Shown: positions 26,001-38,444 of the stretch, in pieces
How positions within the stretch are numbered: the stretch's first letter is position 1
How the letters are laid out: each line of letters opens with the position of its first letter
Source of the DNA: Daphnia pulex
Lineage: Eukaryota; Arthropoda; Branchiopoda; Diplostraca; Daphniidae
Direction: 5' to 3'
DNA: 64,000 nt
Assembly: GCF_021134715.1 (NCBI RefSeq)
Contig: NC_060028.1
Coordinates: forward strand, 7,710,501-7,774,500
Made by a program: the position numbers and the translations under genes
The notes under the pieces: generated by a model
The model's input: only the letters and a program-made list of their open reading frames with translations
Database searches by the model: none
What the model was told of the DNA's origin: nothing

Positions 26001-28400
26001 AACCTAATTGGTTTCCAGCAAGTCCATAAAACAGAGAAGAATGATGCGGAGCACTTGGGAGGTGATGGAGGAAGATGGTCGTCGTCGTCCGTATAGGAAG
26101 AAAAGAAAAAAAAAATCTCCGGTTACAAAACCTCGACTGCCCTTTTTAAGCAGCTACACACTCCAATGCAATATGTGGTTTTTAACAAGTGAACCTCACC
26201 ATCAGTGCTGCTGCTGCTACATACTCGAGAAATACTTAATGACTTGGCCAAAAACTCCTTAGTCCCTCTATCCTGCTGTTTAGCTTCATTTTCTTCAACT
26301 CTCTAATCACTTTCACAGCTGCTTTTCCTTTTTTTTTTTGAGGGAACTTATCAAATTGTTCAGAGTTTCTGGATTTCTTCTCGCTGGTCCGCGAGGATGT
26401 GATACACAGTAAAACCGCAGCCCAGTCATCCGAAAAACACACCAAAAAAGTCTCACATTATATATATCCTATCCGGAGACGACCGAGAACTGTCAAAACC
26501 ACTTAACTCTCCTTAAAGAGCTGTTAAATATCCAACTAGGAGAGAGAGAGAGACCCACCGACTCTTCATTTTTTTGGGGGAGTTTCGGGCGTATATAAGG
26601 AGCAACTCCAAGTGTTTCTTATTGGTAAGAAGAGACACACAAGTTTTTTGAGAAAAAAAAGAAAAAGAAATTCTGGGATTGACGTTAAACAGCAGCCGAA
26701 CCGGAAACCCCCTCCCATAAAGGAACTTGAGCCGAAACAAATTTTGAGGGACGACGGCGAGCTTCTAATTTCGCCAAAAAACGCCAACAGGGATCGAGAG
26801 TTAATCATCATTAGAGACAAAACAGCCGAGACGAGCTGCTAAATGGCCTTTTTTTTCCTTCGCCGTCAAACTCTTTCTATCTTCCGGGCAACCAGAAATG
26901 GAATCTCTAAGAAGTTTTCAAAAGTATCTTTTTTTGAAAAATAAAGAATCGTTCGTTCACAAAATGAGAAATGGAGGTGCCGAGAGAGAGAGAGAGAGGG
27001 GCGGAGTTGGTTAAGAGAATCTGCATAAAAATGCGCGCCATCGTTTCAGATTATTCTTTTGGCCTTATATATATTTCCCGAGTGGCAAAATGGCGCGCAG
27101 TATTTTTATTTTTTATTTTTTCAAACTCTCCTCCCACCACATTCAAAGCTGTGCCTTGGGTTGGTGTATTATATAAAAAAAGAAAAGAGATGGGGGGGGG
27201 AGCATTCATAAGTGATAACGAGATGCATAAAGAGCGAGACTAGTCGTTTGGAGAAGAGGTCTTTTTGTGCCGGCCCCGTGTATATAATATGCGCCAGCGT
27301 TCAAATGGCTGCCACTTTGTCTTGATCGTTGCCCAAACAACAAAACATTTCAACGTCGTCTGCGCGACCCGACCTAAGAATTCTCTTTTCTTTTTTCCGT
27401 TCTCGGAAGAAAGAAAACGGAAAAAATAATAATATGAAGACCCCCATTTCTCTATTCTATACGCACATTTGCATGACTGCGGACGACTCCAGCATTCCAG
27501 CCTTGAAAATATTCCCTGCCAGGTGGCAGCACCTGCTTGGCCGGCCGCCTGCTGCCCGTCCGCCGAAATCCGCTCGCTAATGATCATCGACGTTGATTTT
27601 TCTCTCCTTTTTTCGCTCGACATTCAAAATAAAATAAAAATCTTCCCCTGCAATAATCCCAAAAAACTTATAAACTCGACGGACAAGAGTGATACACATT
27701 ATCGACCAGCTCAAATGAGGGACGATGATTATTATCAAATAGGTCAGCGTGATGCGTTGTAAAACATGCAACATGGCCATCCACCTTATTTTTTTTTCTC
27801 CTTCTTCCATTCGTTTTGAAACGGGCCATCAAGCCCGATGACCGTGTGTAGTCCGTACAAGGCCATCAGGTCCGGCTGTCCAATCTTGATTGCTGTGTGT
27901 GTATAGACATATCTATATAAGCGTACATACACGCCCAGGAAATTGAGGCGAACGTTTTCATTTTCAATCTTTTTTATTTTTTTTTAAATTTTTCTTGACT
28001 TTATTTTTTTGCTCTCGCTCTCTTATACACGAGCACCAGCCAGCTTTTTCGTTATTATATTATGCGCTCTTTCTGGATCATCCAACCAGGGGGTCCCCTC
28101 AATATATGCAACCGCTGGACGGATTTGATGTGTTCTAAATCGAATTATTATTTTATTTCTCCCAAGGAAAAAGTTAAGTGGACGTGGGCAAATGGAGTGG
28201 AGAGAGGGATGGAGGAAGTGAAGGTTTTGTTCTAATTAACTATTGGAAGCACGAAAGGCCGCTCGTTTTAAACGTTCCAACATCATTACTGAAGTGGGGT
28301 TGGAAAATGAATTAGAAAAGGGAGGGGGGGGGAAGCAAGAAAGGGAGGAGGACAGCTAATTAACGAGCCATCCATTAACAGCAGGTGACGAAAAACGAGC
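20027..28400. other. Noncoding DNA upstream of ems
   Basis: About 8.4 kb with no recognisable exon on either strand. It contains the ems 5' UTR and promoter side, (CTG)n at 21689-21709, (TCC)n next to a long G run at 22422-22459, an A run at 25031-25045 and (GAA)n at 25049-25069, plus many GA/CT tracts. It is a probable regulatory interval for ems (inference from position only). Confidence 0.55.
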
Positions 28401-30340
28401 GCTGGCGTGCCAATCGCGACACGAATCGGTTAACGGTAATTGGGCATCAGACACTCTTCTAACTAACATGCCTCACTAAAACGGTCTCGTTTGCTGCAAT
28501 CAAATTCACAACCTTTCAACACTTCACGCCATCTAGAGGTTGAAAAAACAACCACCCCCGGGGAAAAAAGATAGAAAACCCCCGCCCGTATATTTGAATG
28601 CTCCAATTGGATTGCGAAGTCTCCGTAGGGACCCGTAGCAAAAATAAAATAATATGGTAAATATACATAATACATTTAAAAAAAAACAATCAGAAAACAA
28701 GACGGGAAATGATAGAATTCTATAATGAAACATCAGATTCGTCATTAAATAATAACTGTTGACATCAATCTGTAATACTTCATTCTTATATAAATTTTTG
28801 AATATATTTGTTTCCTTATTGAAAGCCAATTATCCCGCATTGCTATGAGCCTATGCTGGATTGCTTGCTGGCCCTAAAATATAAATACGTCAGCTCAGCT
28901 TTCGCATATTTTCGAGCAACACGCCAACACCGCTTCCTAGTTCTCACGGAAGACGGAAGTTCGTCTGCACTCTGCAGTCTGCAACTGTCACAACTGGTTA
29001 ACTTTTAGGCGCGTAGCCGCGTAGGCCTCACAGCACAGATGTTGAGACAATCTGCAATCTGACATCAGCATATTGTTGCAATTTTGCAAACGTGCAGAGT
29101 TTATGGCGAGCATTTGGCGAATAGCCACATAGGTCCGTTTACGCAACGTTTTTTTGTTTCTCCATTGCCCTAATATAGTAAATATAGGTGGGTATCCCGT
29201 TAATCCTACACGTGGTTGAAGTGCAACAGTCAATTTAAGGAAGTGTGAAAATCGTGGAAGAATTTCCCATTAGTGAAATAAGTTCCAGATTCTTTCATCT
29301 GCATTGGATGTTCGCTTTCTTCATGCTGAGAAAGGAATGATTGCTAGAAGATTTTGTACAGTGACTGTTGGAGTTGCCTTGTGCTTGTGAAGAATCCAGT
29401 GCAGAAGGTCTAGTCATAAGGTGAATTAAAACATAATTTGTTTTTCCCGTTTACAGTGTTTTGTCGTATTGTCATGAATTGCGTCAACTGGCAAAAAAAT
29501 GTTGCTGCTGAAGAAAAGGCTATACAATACAGTGAGAAGAAACTAGAAGAACATAGATGTTGTTGTCAAAAGGTTGGGATTATCATCATACAGCCCAATT
29601 TTCACCATTGTTCCAGCTAAAAAAATATCATGTTCTGTAACAAATCATCACAACACGAGCAACAAGATTTAGTAAGATTTTTGCAACTCTTCATTGTGTA
29701 CATTCCTTAAATATAAGAATAACAATTTCCTGATATTTTAACAGAATTTCCTATTCTTAGACTCTTAAATCTTTGACTATGACTAACATGGTAGAAAAAT
29801 ATTAGTTGTTCTTGTGAAAACACATTGTTGTTGAACAAACTGGCAGACAGGAAGAAATTTACAGTGGTTGAAAAAATATTATTGTGGAGGGCCAAAAGAT
29901 GTGGTACTACTTGAGCAACCTTATATCAACTTAAATTTAGCTGCTTGCAGTTTTTATCAGGGCAAATTTTCTTTGTTTTAGGCAAACACAAATCCTAATT
30001 TTATGTCGAGTTGCTAGAGATGCACTTTAGACCACCGTCAAAGTTGAGAGAGAAGACGACGAACCTGTATTCCTTCTGTCGATGGAATCTAAACAAAATG
30101 GAAACTGAGGAAGTTGTGCACAAATCTTGATTTGAAGATGATGAAGTCACAGTTACACATAGAATTTAAACCCAAAGAAGAAGAAGAAGAACTATCTACT
30201 ACCGGTACACCAACAGCCCAAAAACTCATTCCAAACGCTTCAAGACTGCCATTATTCTGGTTTTGCACTTATGACTAGATAGCGAAAGAAGGTGGGAGCG
30301 AAAGTGAAACGGATAAAGGATTAAAAAAGGAGATGCATGG
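28400..30340. other. AT-rich interval, no supported gene
   Basis: Base composition changes near 28.4 kb: the microsatellite-dense style of the left part stops and AT-rich DNA begins. ORFs are short. An exon-like stretch around 29455-29580 and another around 30000-30380 show coding-like peptide fragments interrupted by stops. They may belong to the degraded gene described at 30447-32740. No family was recognised. Confidence 0.4.
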
Positions 30341-30446
30341 AATACATATCATCCATTATACCCAAGGTTTAACGCACCAAGTAAGTGAAAATGTTTAAAC
30401 TTCTGTTTTTGAAACAATATCCAATAATAGTTTACTATTATATCAG

Positions 30447-32740
30447 ATCTGGAAAGAAATGGTGGCGAATTTTGTCTCGACGGCCGATGGAGTTGGCGCT
30501 TGTTGTTTGCAACTCGCCTTTTGCGAAGGCTTGGTAACAGTAGAAGCGGATCAAGAGCTGGATCCTGGCGAATCGTCGCCCATACTTAAGGTGATTTTAC
30601 AGTTATTTTTTGTGAAGAGTTTTAAGTTCATAAATTTTTTTTAATATGTAGATGGCCTGGGATCTTGAAATGAAAGAGAAAGAAGAAGAAACGGAAAGCT
30701 GAATTCTGTTTTCGTCATAACTGCGTGAAAATAACGGTTTTACTCTTGACGAATCGACACAAGAACCTCTGCCGTCAAAACGAAATCTTGAAACATCGTC
30801 ACATGTTTCTTGAACGCACAGTATTAACGTTATAACGTGTAGTTTTCCCACTTGAAAAGGGTCAGGAAAGTCACACATTTCGTTCCGATTACGCAAGATA
30901 GGGAAAACGCCCTGATTGTCAAATAGAAATAGGTAAATAAAGATAGCTTGGAACTTTTAGTAATTAAATAATATCAAAACTGGATAGACCAAGCTGCTTC
31001 TGCTAGTACGACCACCTCTATACCTCATCTTTTTCGATTGAAGGTTACACCAGAGACTTTGTGATCGGGAGGGAAACCGTAACTCGTCGCCATAAAGGAT
31101 CTCTATGCTCAAGCCGAACAGAAGTTTTACGCCCAACGTACTACCCATCAGCTGAAGAACACCAATTATACACCTTTCTATGGCATATTTGCATATGAAA
31201 TGGAATCGTGGATGCTGATGATAAACTATCATAAACTCCTGGTGAAAGTTGGTATAAATTCCAAAATGTTAAATTTTTCGATTTGATCTATTTGAATTTT
31301 TCATTCATTTGATAGGTTTTACCTAACTGGAAAGAGACTCCAGACTTCGCCAGTGTAGAAATAGCTGGATTCCTCAAGTTTAGCATCAACTCCACAATTT
31401 GGAATGATGGTCATCTCCCTTATAATTTTACTTTTACGAACACTAGTGTTCGTGAGAAAATGCCACTCCGCAGCACCACCGTGGAAGATTATCCGACCAA
31501 GGCAGCTCTACAGAATACAGGTAAACCAGTGCCGAAAATGGAAACAAGTAAAAAAATCTTTCTTTGCATTTGCTTATCGGCACTGCCATCGTAAATTAAT
31601 AAAAAGTTGACAGACTTTGAGAAACTAACGACTGATTTTGTTTCTCAGTTCGAAGAACCGGTTGACGAAAATGGTGGCCCTAGTTTTGCAACGGATTCAT
31701 CGTGGAATGAATGATTAGAAGAACTCCTGCGTTTACCAGGACCTGGTCTGAAAGGTATATAATTTCTAACTTTATTTTTCATCTCTATTCTATAAATTAA
31801 CCGTAGATTGAAAATAATCGATATCGAATTGACCTGTGATGAACTCGCCCTAAAAAAATTTGCGCAAAGTAAACCCTCTTATACAGAAACAAGTTTAGAT
31901 TTTGTTAAGGTGAAAATCCTGATTGAAAATCATTAGCACATCTAAGGAGGTGAAGTAGTTTTCCGCGACAGGTGCCGTGAATTTCCCCCGTTTGTCATTT
32001 ATTGGCATCTTCCAGTTGGGAAGTTAAGTGTCGAAGTGACTCACAATAATACGCCCGTTTCATTTAATCCTATCGAAGGGAAGGGAACTCTAACTCAAAC
32101 ACAGATAACCTGCGCAGTCACAGGCAGGAAAATAATTCTTTTCTTCAGAAAATTGTAAGTTTTTTTTTGTCTGAACCTTCCATACCCCCAATCTCATCAG
32201 ATTTATTCGTATGTGATGATGTGATGTGTATCTGATTATTCATTTCTCGTGAGTCGTGAACTCGTGATGTTGAGCTTCGGAAACAGAGCTCGGAATCGCC
32301 GATTCGGAAATCAATTCATCCGTTCCGTTCCGTACAGTAAAATGTGGTAATCGTGAGGGAATCTTTTGGCTGTCGGTAGGTGGCTAAAATGGATTGTCCC
32401 CCATCCACCAGGTGACGCGAGTGTCTTCGTGAAGACGAAATATTTGCCATATGTTTCCGAGACGCTGACTGAAAGTGTATTTCAAATAGTGTCGATCTAC
32501 ATTTTCAGCCATGAAATGTAATTGGTGGTGCTAGTTTTGATTTCTTAAATTTAATTAATCTTATTAACGTTTCTGTCTATTTTTAGGCAATCTGTCGTAC
32601 AATTTCACTTGGCCAAATAATGTGACCACTTGGGTCGAAACCATGTCGAAACTGCTGTACATTTTGCCGAAATTTCGGCCATTGTTTTTAGCTGTACCCT
32701 ATTCGGCTCTACGTCTCATTTCGTGCAGAAACACTTCAGA
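30447..32740 (+). pseudogene. Exon-like remnants of an unrecognised gene
   Basis: Several open segments bounded by AG and GT lie in order on the plus strand. 30447-30590 encodes 48 codons (IWKEMVANFVSTADGVGACC...). 31316-31520 begins VLPNWKETPDFASVEIAG and holds several N-x-S/T sequons (NST, NFT, NTS). About 31946-32154 includes GKLSVEVTHNNTPVSFNP. About 32412-32517 includes ASVFVKTKYLPYVSETLTES. 32587-32740 includes NLSYNFTWPNNVTTWVE. Phases between the last segments cannot be reconciled without a stop, and other stretches (31000-31250) have stops, so I read this as a decayed gene or rapidly evolving gene piece. A second, inverted copy of the 32.08-33.03 kb part lies at 38.45-39.33 kb. I do not recognise the protein. 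Confidence 0.35.
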
Positions 32741-33035
32741 GCTAGGTAATAAAGTAATTTTGTTGATAAATTTCCTGGAAATAATGCAATAGATTATGTT
32801 AGTTGATGTTTTGGTCAGAGACAGAGATCCCTTTGCTCAACTGTTGCAGAAATTGAGAACACAACAAAGTCTGAGCTTCATGGCTGTCATATCATTAACA
32901 TGGTTTTGTTGCAGCCAGCTGGTGAAAGGTATGATGGAGTTAAGTTGAGCTGCAGCTGCTGCATCCAGTTTATCGAGCTGGTGTTATCCCAAAGTGTCCC
33001 AAGACTTTGAATTGGTAATTAGATTGATGTTATTG
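32080..33035 (+). repeat. Inverted duplicate block A (left copy)
   Basis: This block recurs in reverse orientation at about 38445-39335, with long near-identical stretches. Examples are the segment around 32400-32520 (against 38935-39040), the NFTWPNNVTTWVET-coding segment (against 38795-38845), and the segment ending ctggtgttatcccaaagtg at about 33000 (against 38500). It continues as weaker similarity to about 33110. Confidence 0.8.
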
Positions 33036-33884
33036 GTTGTTGTAACTTGGGAAGTCTTGTGTTTTCTTTTTTTTTTTTTTTTTTTTTAAATTTTGTATTC
33101 AACTGACAAGTTTAACTTGATGTGGTGTAGAAAATTAGGGTTAATATTTCCTCCTTCCAAATAATTGTTTCTGTTCAAAGATAGCCACATTGTTGGTCTG
33201 CTTCCAACAATTTTTTTTTTCAATTTTCTTCCAATCAAACAAGAACCAAAATTCCCACTTAGTATTACCAAATTTTTATAACATATTGGAAGTAGATGTA
33301 CAAAATTCTTTCCTGGTTTCTTTTTCAATTTCAATTTATTAATTAATTTTAAATTAAGTAAATGTTATTATCGGCACCCTTTCTTCACAGTTCAAAATGT
33401 TATTGGTTTATTAGTTTTCTTTTGCTTTGTAGTAGTTCATGGTCGGTTTGATGTTTATGGTGTTGCTGTTTGGTGTACAGTGGTTTTGCAGCCCCTTTCC
33501 AATTGAGAGATGCTCTGAAATGGAGCTTGTGTAGACTTGCAGTTCAACATCACACTTAAATGTCTCATTTGTCTATGTTGGTGTCCATGCACTATATGCA
33601 GTGTTGAACTGTTGGGTAAAATAGTCAATGTTGCCTAATGGTGATGGCTGTGGCCGGTCTTATTTTATCGGTTGCATTTTGTCGATATATCGTCTCTTGG
33701 TACCGGCGTTGAGGTAATGCTTGGTGTTTCGTTCAGTTATAGACTTTTAATCAAAATCTCTTCGTTTTCCAGTTTCATCGTTTGCTGCCGTTCCATAGAC
33801 TTGATCCATTGGTAAAACTGAAGAGAGGTTGCTGAAATTCAAGACTCGTCAATAATTTATGAAGATGTAGAAAAATTACAAGTG

Positions 33885-34190
33885 CATATCTGAGCTCCCT
33901 TCTTCAGTGGCCCCGTTTCCCTAAATAACCACTAACCAACGCCCGCCGGTGGTCACTCACTCGCTGCGACAACCAGGAGGAAGGGAGATGTTTGGTCGAA
34001 CGGGGACTTGCAAGGCGCATGATTCGATGAAATCTGTTGGAGGGTCATGAATCTAAGCCGGAAGCCTACTATGATACACTGTTCTCATAATAACTGCTCC
34101 TCAGCTCTCTTCGCTCTTTTTCCGGTTTCTCCTAACCAATGTCCGGGTAATCTCCCTGGTCGAGTCAGTCGGGCAGTGTCTCCCCCTGCT
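33885..34190 (+). repeat. Dispersed repeat, copy 1
   Basis: A segment of about 300 bp running from gagctcccttcttcagtggc through cgcccgccggtggtcactca and ggtcgaacggggacttg to ggtaatctccctgg. It recurs in the same orientation at about 36380-36635 with roughly 80-90% identity by eye. The similarity resumes past the foldback insertion in copy 2, with the shared core ccggacg-tctgtttaat. It has no ORF. The family is unknown. Confidence 0.75.
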
Positions 34191-34192
34191 TG

Positions 34193-34372
34193 ACTGGCAG
34201 CAGATTGACCCGGACGTTCTGTTTAATAAACTTTTAAAATTATTTTATGTGTTTGTTAATAAATAAATATTTCATTAAAACGAATATAATGATTAGATAT
34301 TGATTTGCAATTTATTTTACATATTAGATTTTATTTTATTAAACAGATCGTCCGGTTCAATCTGCTGCCAGT
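34193..34372. mobile_element. 180-bp inverted-repeat element (MITE-like)
   Basis: Arms of about 38 bp at 34193-34230 and 34335-34372 are reverse complements with three or so mismatches (actggcagcagattga at one end, its complement at the other). The AT-rich centre lacks coding capacity. It is directly attached to the end of dispersed repeat copy 1, and part of its arm (ccggacg-tctgtttaat) also follows copy 2 at about 37042, so the arm may be part of the repeat itself. Confidence 0.55.
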
Positions 34373-34517
34373 ATTTGCCAGTCCTTTCAGCAATCCACTG
34401 TCCAAGCACTGTTGCCTAGGTGCTGAAACGTCGGGAATCACTTGCAGACAAGGTACATGAACGATATCACCGCCTTGAGTGCCTTTTCCTCATCAGTGTA
34501 GAAGTTGAACTGGCGTC

Positions 34518-35420
34518 TATTATCACCTTGAGGATTTCGTCTGTTGTGATGTGTCATGCTACGTGGTGGCATTTTGGTGAAATTTGACAGGGTGAATATT
34601 ACGTGAGTATGAAAATTATTTGTTACCTTTGTTTGTTAGTTCTTTCAATTTAGTGTCACCGAGCTAGAGCGGACATTGTTTTTCATGTTACTTTTTTTAA
34701 ACGTTTCTTCTTACTGACGTTAGACGGCATGGTCTTTGATAATTTTTTACCTGTCAGAATTTTACTTTGCACCTCTCTGAAGAAATTTCTCGCTACTACT
34801 ACAAAGAACTTTTTTGTGATAACTGTCAGTTTCTATTTCAGCAACAAAGCTCACTTGTTAGATTTTTAATAATGTGTTTTTTTTTCTACTTCCGGTTTTC
34901 TAATTTCAGTCAGTAGTTCAGTAAATATTCATTCGACGCACAAAATAACCACATATTCGTGATCCTCGTCAAATTTGTGGTAAAGTTCATGTTTTATTTT
35001 GTACATTTTCGTACTTCCGGTTTTGAAAATTTTCCTGAACTATAGTTCAAGAAAATTCTCGATTTTGGCAAAATTCTGGATTTAAATTAAATTACATCTA
35101 ATCGACCCCAAATTTCACGTAGATCACGAAGATTTGGTTTATTTGGTCGGCAGCTCAATGGTTGAGGCGCTATCGCTTACTTCCGGTATACTTCCGGAAA
35201 ATTTGCATAAAACTAGCAAGTGAGCTTTGTTCTCTGCACAATTCTAAAGACTCCTTGCCAGCTAAAGCAAACAGAAAAGGTCTTTTTGATTTACTTTTGT
35301 GACTTTTGTGACAATCTAAAGCCGGTCCTTTAGATAGTGAGTTTTGGACGTGTCTAATAGATGGCGTGAAGGAATATTGTGTTGTCAAATGGCTTATGGC
35401 GTCTCGTCTAAATCTAACTT
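34518..35420 (+). repeat. Inverted duplicate block B (left copy)
   Basis: Similar in reverse orientation to about 40085-41220. Shared landmarks include gatttcgtctgttgtgatgt (34531) against its complement near 41200, gcaacaaagctcacttgtta (34841) against 40860-40880, and the tRNA-like stretch at 35146-35180 against 40283-40316. Weaker similarity continues to about 36270 (right side about 39560). Noncoding. Confidence 0.75.
35146..35180 (+). other. tRNA-like A-box segment (left copy)
   Basis: Reads GGTCGGCAGCTCAATGGTTG then AGGCGCTATCGCTTAC, like the D-arm half of a tRNA with the RNA polymerase III A box (TRGCNNAGTGG-type, here with changes). No B box (GGTTCGAATCC-type) or acceptor stem follows, so it is not a tRNA gene. 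It could be the head of an old tRNA-derived SINE. Confidence 0.4.
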
Positions 35421-36379
35421 CAGCTACGGCTATTTTCTTTGAAAGTTACAAATGGACACATAGGTTAATTCGAGTAAATTTGTTTGTAACTTGTCGGTGA
35501 TGTGTTCTATTCCGTGTTCATGTTGGATAACCTTAGTGTTTCTCACCAACTTACAGGAGGAAACGTAGCCTACCGTTGACTATTTTGTTCAACATGTGCC
35601 ATCGAAATGACACAGGTAACTACCAACACTAGCTTTATTACAGTATTGTTGAAAAACATACAATCTTCTCATCTTTTATTAGGATTCATTATAATTATCT
35701 GCTGTAAGAATTGGACTTGCTAGATCACCAACCCCATCACGGACAAATCTCTTATTCCATCTTCTAGAGAACCTTGGCTAACTGTTTGGTGGTTTCAAGT
35801 GTAAGTTCACTTGTCATGTCAAGGAACTTTCTTTGTTGCAGTCTAATATGTATTCAAAGTATTGATCTGCACTCACGTCTATGCTGGTTATAAGACGATT
35901 TCAACTGCAGTATACTGATTACTGTTTAATTATTCTTTTAGATAGTTTATTTTCATAGTTGTCAAGCACATTGATGACACAAATTATTAACAAGGTGACT
36001 TAATTTTCTTATTTTGTATTTACAGGTTTGAAACTATAGGTTTCTAAATTTGCATGACAGACTTTAAGTAAAGTCATATTGAAGAAAAAGGACTGACTGA
36101 CAGTCAACAATGTACACTACATTGTTTGGTAACCTGTTGGCTGCTTCCCTCGAATCTCCCTTTTTACTTTCTTAAGCTTGATTTGAGGTATTGCTTTCTG
36201 TCGCTCAAATGTTGTTGAAAAATTATTCTCAAACTAATAAATGTTCATGCTGTCTACAGGGTAACTCCTTCGCTACTTATCATGGACTTCATCCATTGGT
36301 GATGCTATAATTCAAGAGAATGCTGTCATTCAAGACTGAAAAATTGTGTAGTTGTTAGATAAAACAAGTGCATGCTTGG

Positions 36380-36647
36380 GCTCCCTTCTTTCTTTGGCCC
36401 CATTTCCCTATCTAACCACTAACCAGCGCCCGCCGGTGGTCACTCACCCGCTGTGAAACCAGGAGGAGGGGAGGGCTCTGGTCGAACGGGGACTTGGAAG
36501 GCGCATGATCCGACGAAAACTTTTAGAGGGTCATGAGTCTAACCCGGAAGCCTAGTATGACTAATCGCTCCCCAGTAAAACTTGCCTCGCACTCTTCTCT
36601 CCTCTTCCATTTCCAGGTAATCTCCCTGGATCTACGCCGACACTGCA
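36380..36647 (+). repeat. Dispersed repeat, copy 2
   Basis: Second copy of the repeat at 33885-34190, same orientation, with the same GC-rich core (cgcccgccggtggtcactca) and the same ggtaatctccctgg end. It is interrupted on its right by the foldback element at 36648-37030; repeat-like sequence (aaccggacgctctgtttaat) resumes at about 37038. Confidence 0.75.
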
Positions 36648-37030
36648 TGTGCGAGTTTTAGCAAGCAATCCGCCACCCAATTTGACAAAAAGTGATAGTT
36701 TGTTTTCACGGAAATTTCGTCAGACGGTTACAAAATATCTAACTCAACAATCTGATGTAGAAATTTGCATCTAGTCTACTGGTGCAAATTGCGATTCTTT
36801 AAGCTTGATTATTTAGAAGATGTGTTAAAAAACCCACAATTGCTTTTAACACATCACCTAAATTAATCAGGTTTACAGAATCGCAATTTGCACCAGTAGA
36901 CTATATGCAAATTTCTACATCAGATTGTTGAATTTGAAATTTTGTAACCGTCTGACGAAATTTCCGTGAAAACAAACTATCACTTTTTGTCAAATTGGGT
37001 GGCGGATTGCTTGCTAAAAAGCCTCGCACA
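36648..37030. mobile_element. 383-bp foldback palindrome
   Basis: Long inverted repeat. The left arm starts tgtgcgag at 36648 and the right arm ends ctcgcaca at 37030. Arms of about 150 bp pair almost perfectly, for example gcaagcaatccgccacccaa against its complement and gcaaattgcgattctt against its complement, around a centre near 36840. It has no ORF of note and interrupts dispersed repeat copy 2. A clear target-site duplication was not seen. It is probably a foldback-type MITE. Confidence 0.75.
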
Positions 37031-37183
37031 AAAAAAAAATGTCTCGAACCGGACGCTCTGTTTAATGAATTATTTATTTTGTAAGTGTTCCAGAATAAAA
37101 ATGAGGTTTATATATTTACATAGATGGTTTATTTATTCATCAGTAACTTTTACATATTAGAGATATTTGACATTTGTGGGGAA

Positions 37184-37282
37184 ATGGGGTTCAAGAAATG
37201 GGTGTTGGTGGAAGATATGGGGTTTAAGGAATGGATGTTGGTGGATGTTATGGGGTTTGAGGAATAGATGTTGTTATATAGG
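37184..37282 (+). repeat. 33-bp minisatellite, three units
   Basis: Three consecutive units of 33 bp starting atggggtt, diverging slightly toward the right. One frame is open and would encode 11-residue repeats (WGLRNGCWWKI-type) in an ORF from 37167. Nothing else supports translation. Confidence 0.75.
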
Positions 37283-37499
37283 TAGGTATATGGATGTGAT
37301 AGACAAAGGATTTTATGTCAACGTTATTAAAACAAACCACGAAATGAAAATCAATTGCCCCCCTCCCCCCAATCTCCTCCTCACTGATTTCCCAATCGCG
37401 AAGGCATGTTTATTATTTGTTCAACGTAAAAATTCCCCGTATTACTATTTTTTTCATTCTCAACATATAAACGGTTAACTTCATAGACGCAAATAACAA

Positions 37500-38440
37500 T
37501 TAAAACTGGATGTAACTTTTGTGCACAACACCAGCAGTCCGGCACCAAGGAACAGCAACAGCATAACTCGATGCAAAAAAACTTTCACCAGTATAGGCTG
37601 CAACAACATGCCATATTGGACAGCAACATCACTGCTACGTAAACATAAACCTATGACCAAAATGAAATTAATGTTTGATCAATGGAAATTTTGTATAAAA
37701 TAAAAAAAAATCACTTCAAATGGAGTTTACCCAAATATTCTATGGCAAAACTATCTGATAACTATAGTTTAAACAAAAATTTACATGAAACTAGATTACT
37801 CATTTAATTCGTTTGAAATTTGTAGTGCTCTGCAGCTAAACAAAAACATTCTTCTACAGTACCTGCCTATCTTGTTAACCAATTCCCCTTAAACAATCCA
37901 TAACTCAATTTACATATGATCAAAGGAAAGAGCTGTTCACATGATGAAATCCCCAAATGTTAAAATTAAACAATGTAAGCAATTATAGTAGTCCAAGCAT
38001 AATACTTCCCAAGTTAGAACTTATAATTTTTATCAAATTACCATTTCAAGGAGTCTTCTTGCAGTTCTACTAGATGTCCAACATTTCGGCAACCACAATG
38101 CAGCATGATCCAGCGTCAACTCAGATATGGCTGATCACAGAAGACTTGAAGCATGGGACTCTCCCACACTCCAGGACAACATCAGCACCAAAGACTGCAT
38201 GCAACAGCTCCATTTAATCACACCTTTCACTGGATGACTGCAACGAATCCATGCGCACATAAGACTGCAACAAAGAAGCGCAGACTTCACCTGGCTATTG
38301 AAAACAAAAACAAGTTACTAACAAGGAACAGAATCTCATGTGACATAACAAAACAACAGAAGTATGAAGTTAAACTATACAATCTCTCAGAATTACCTTG
38401 ATAAATCTTACAAAGGAATTTGTAGTTGTCAAGTTTTACA
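37500..38440. other. Interval without a supported gene
   Basis: AT-rich noncoding DNA between the minisatellite and inverted block A'. Short plus-strand ORFs (37521-37703, 38153-38401) have no recognisable motif. Weak similarity to the flank of block A (33.0-33.6 kb) is visible in reverse orientation. Confidence 0.4.
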
Positions 38441-38444
38441 AATT

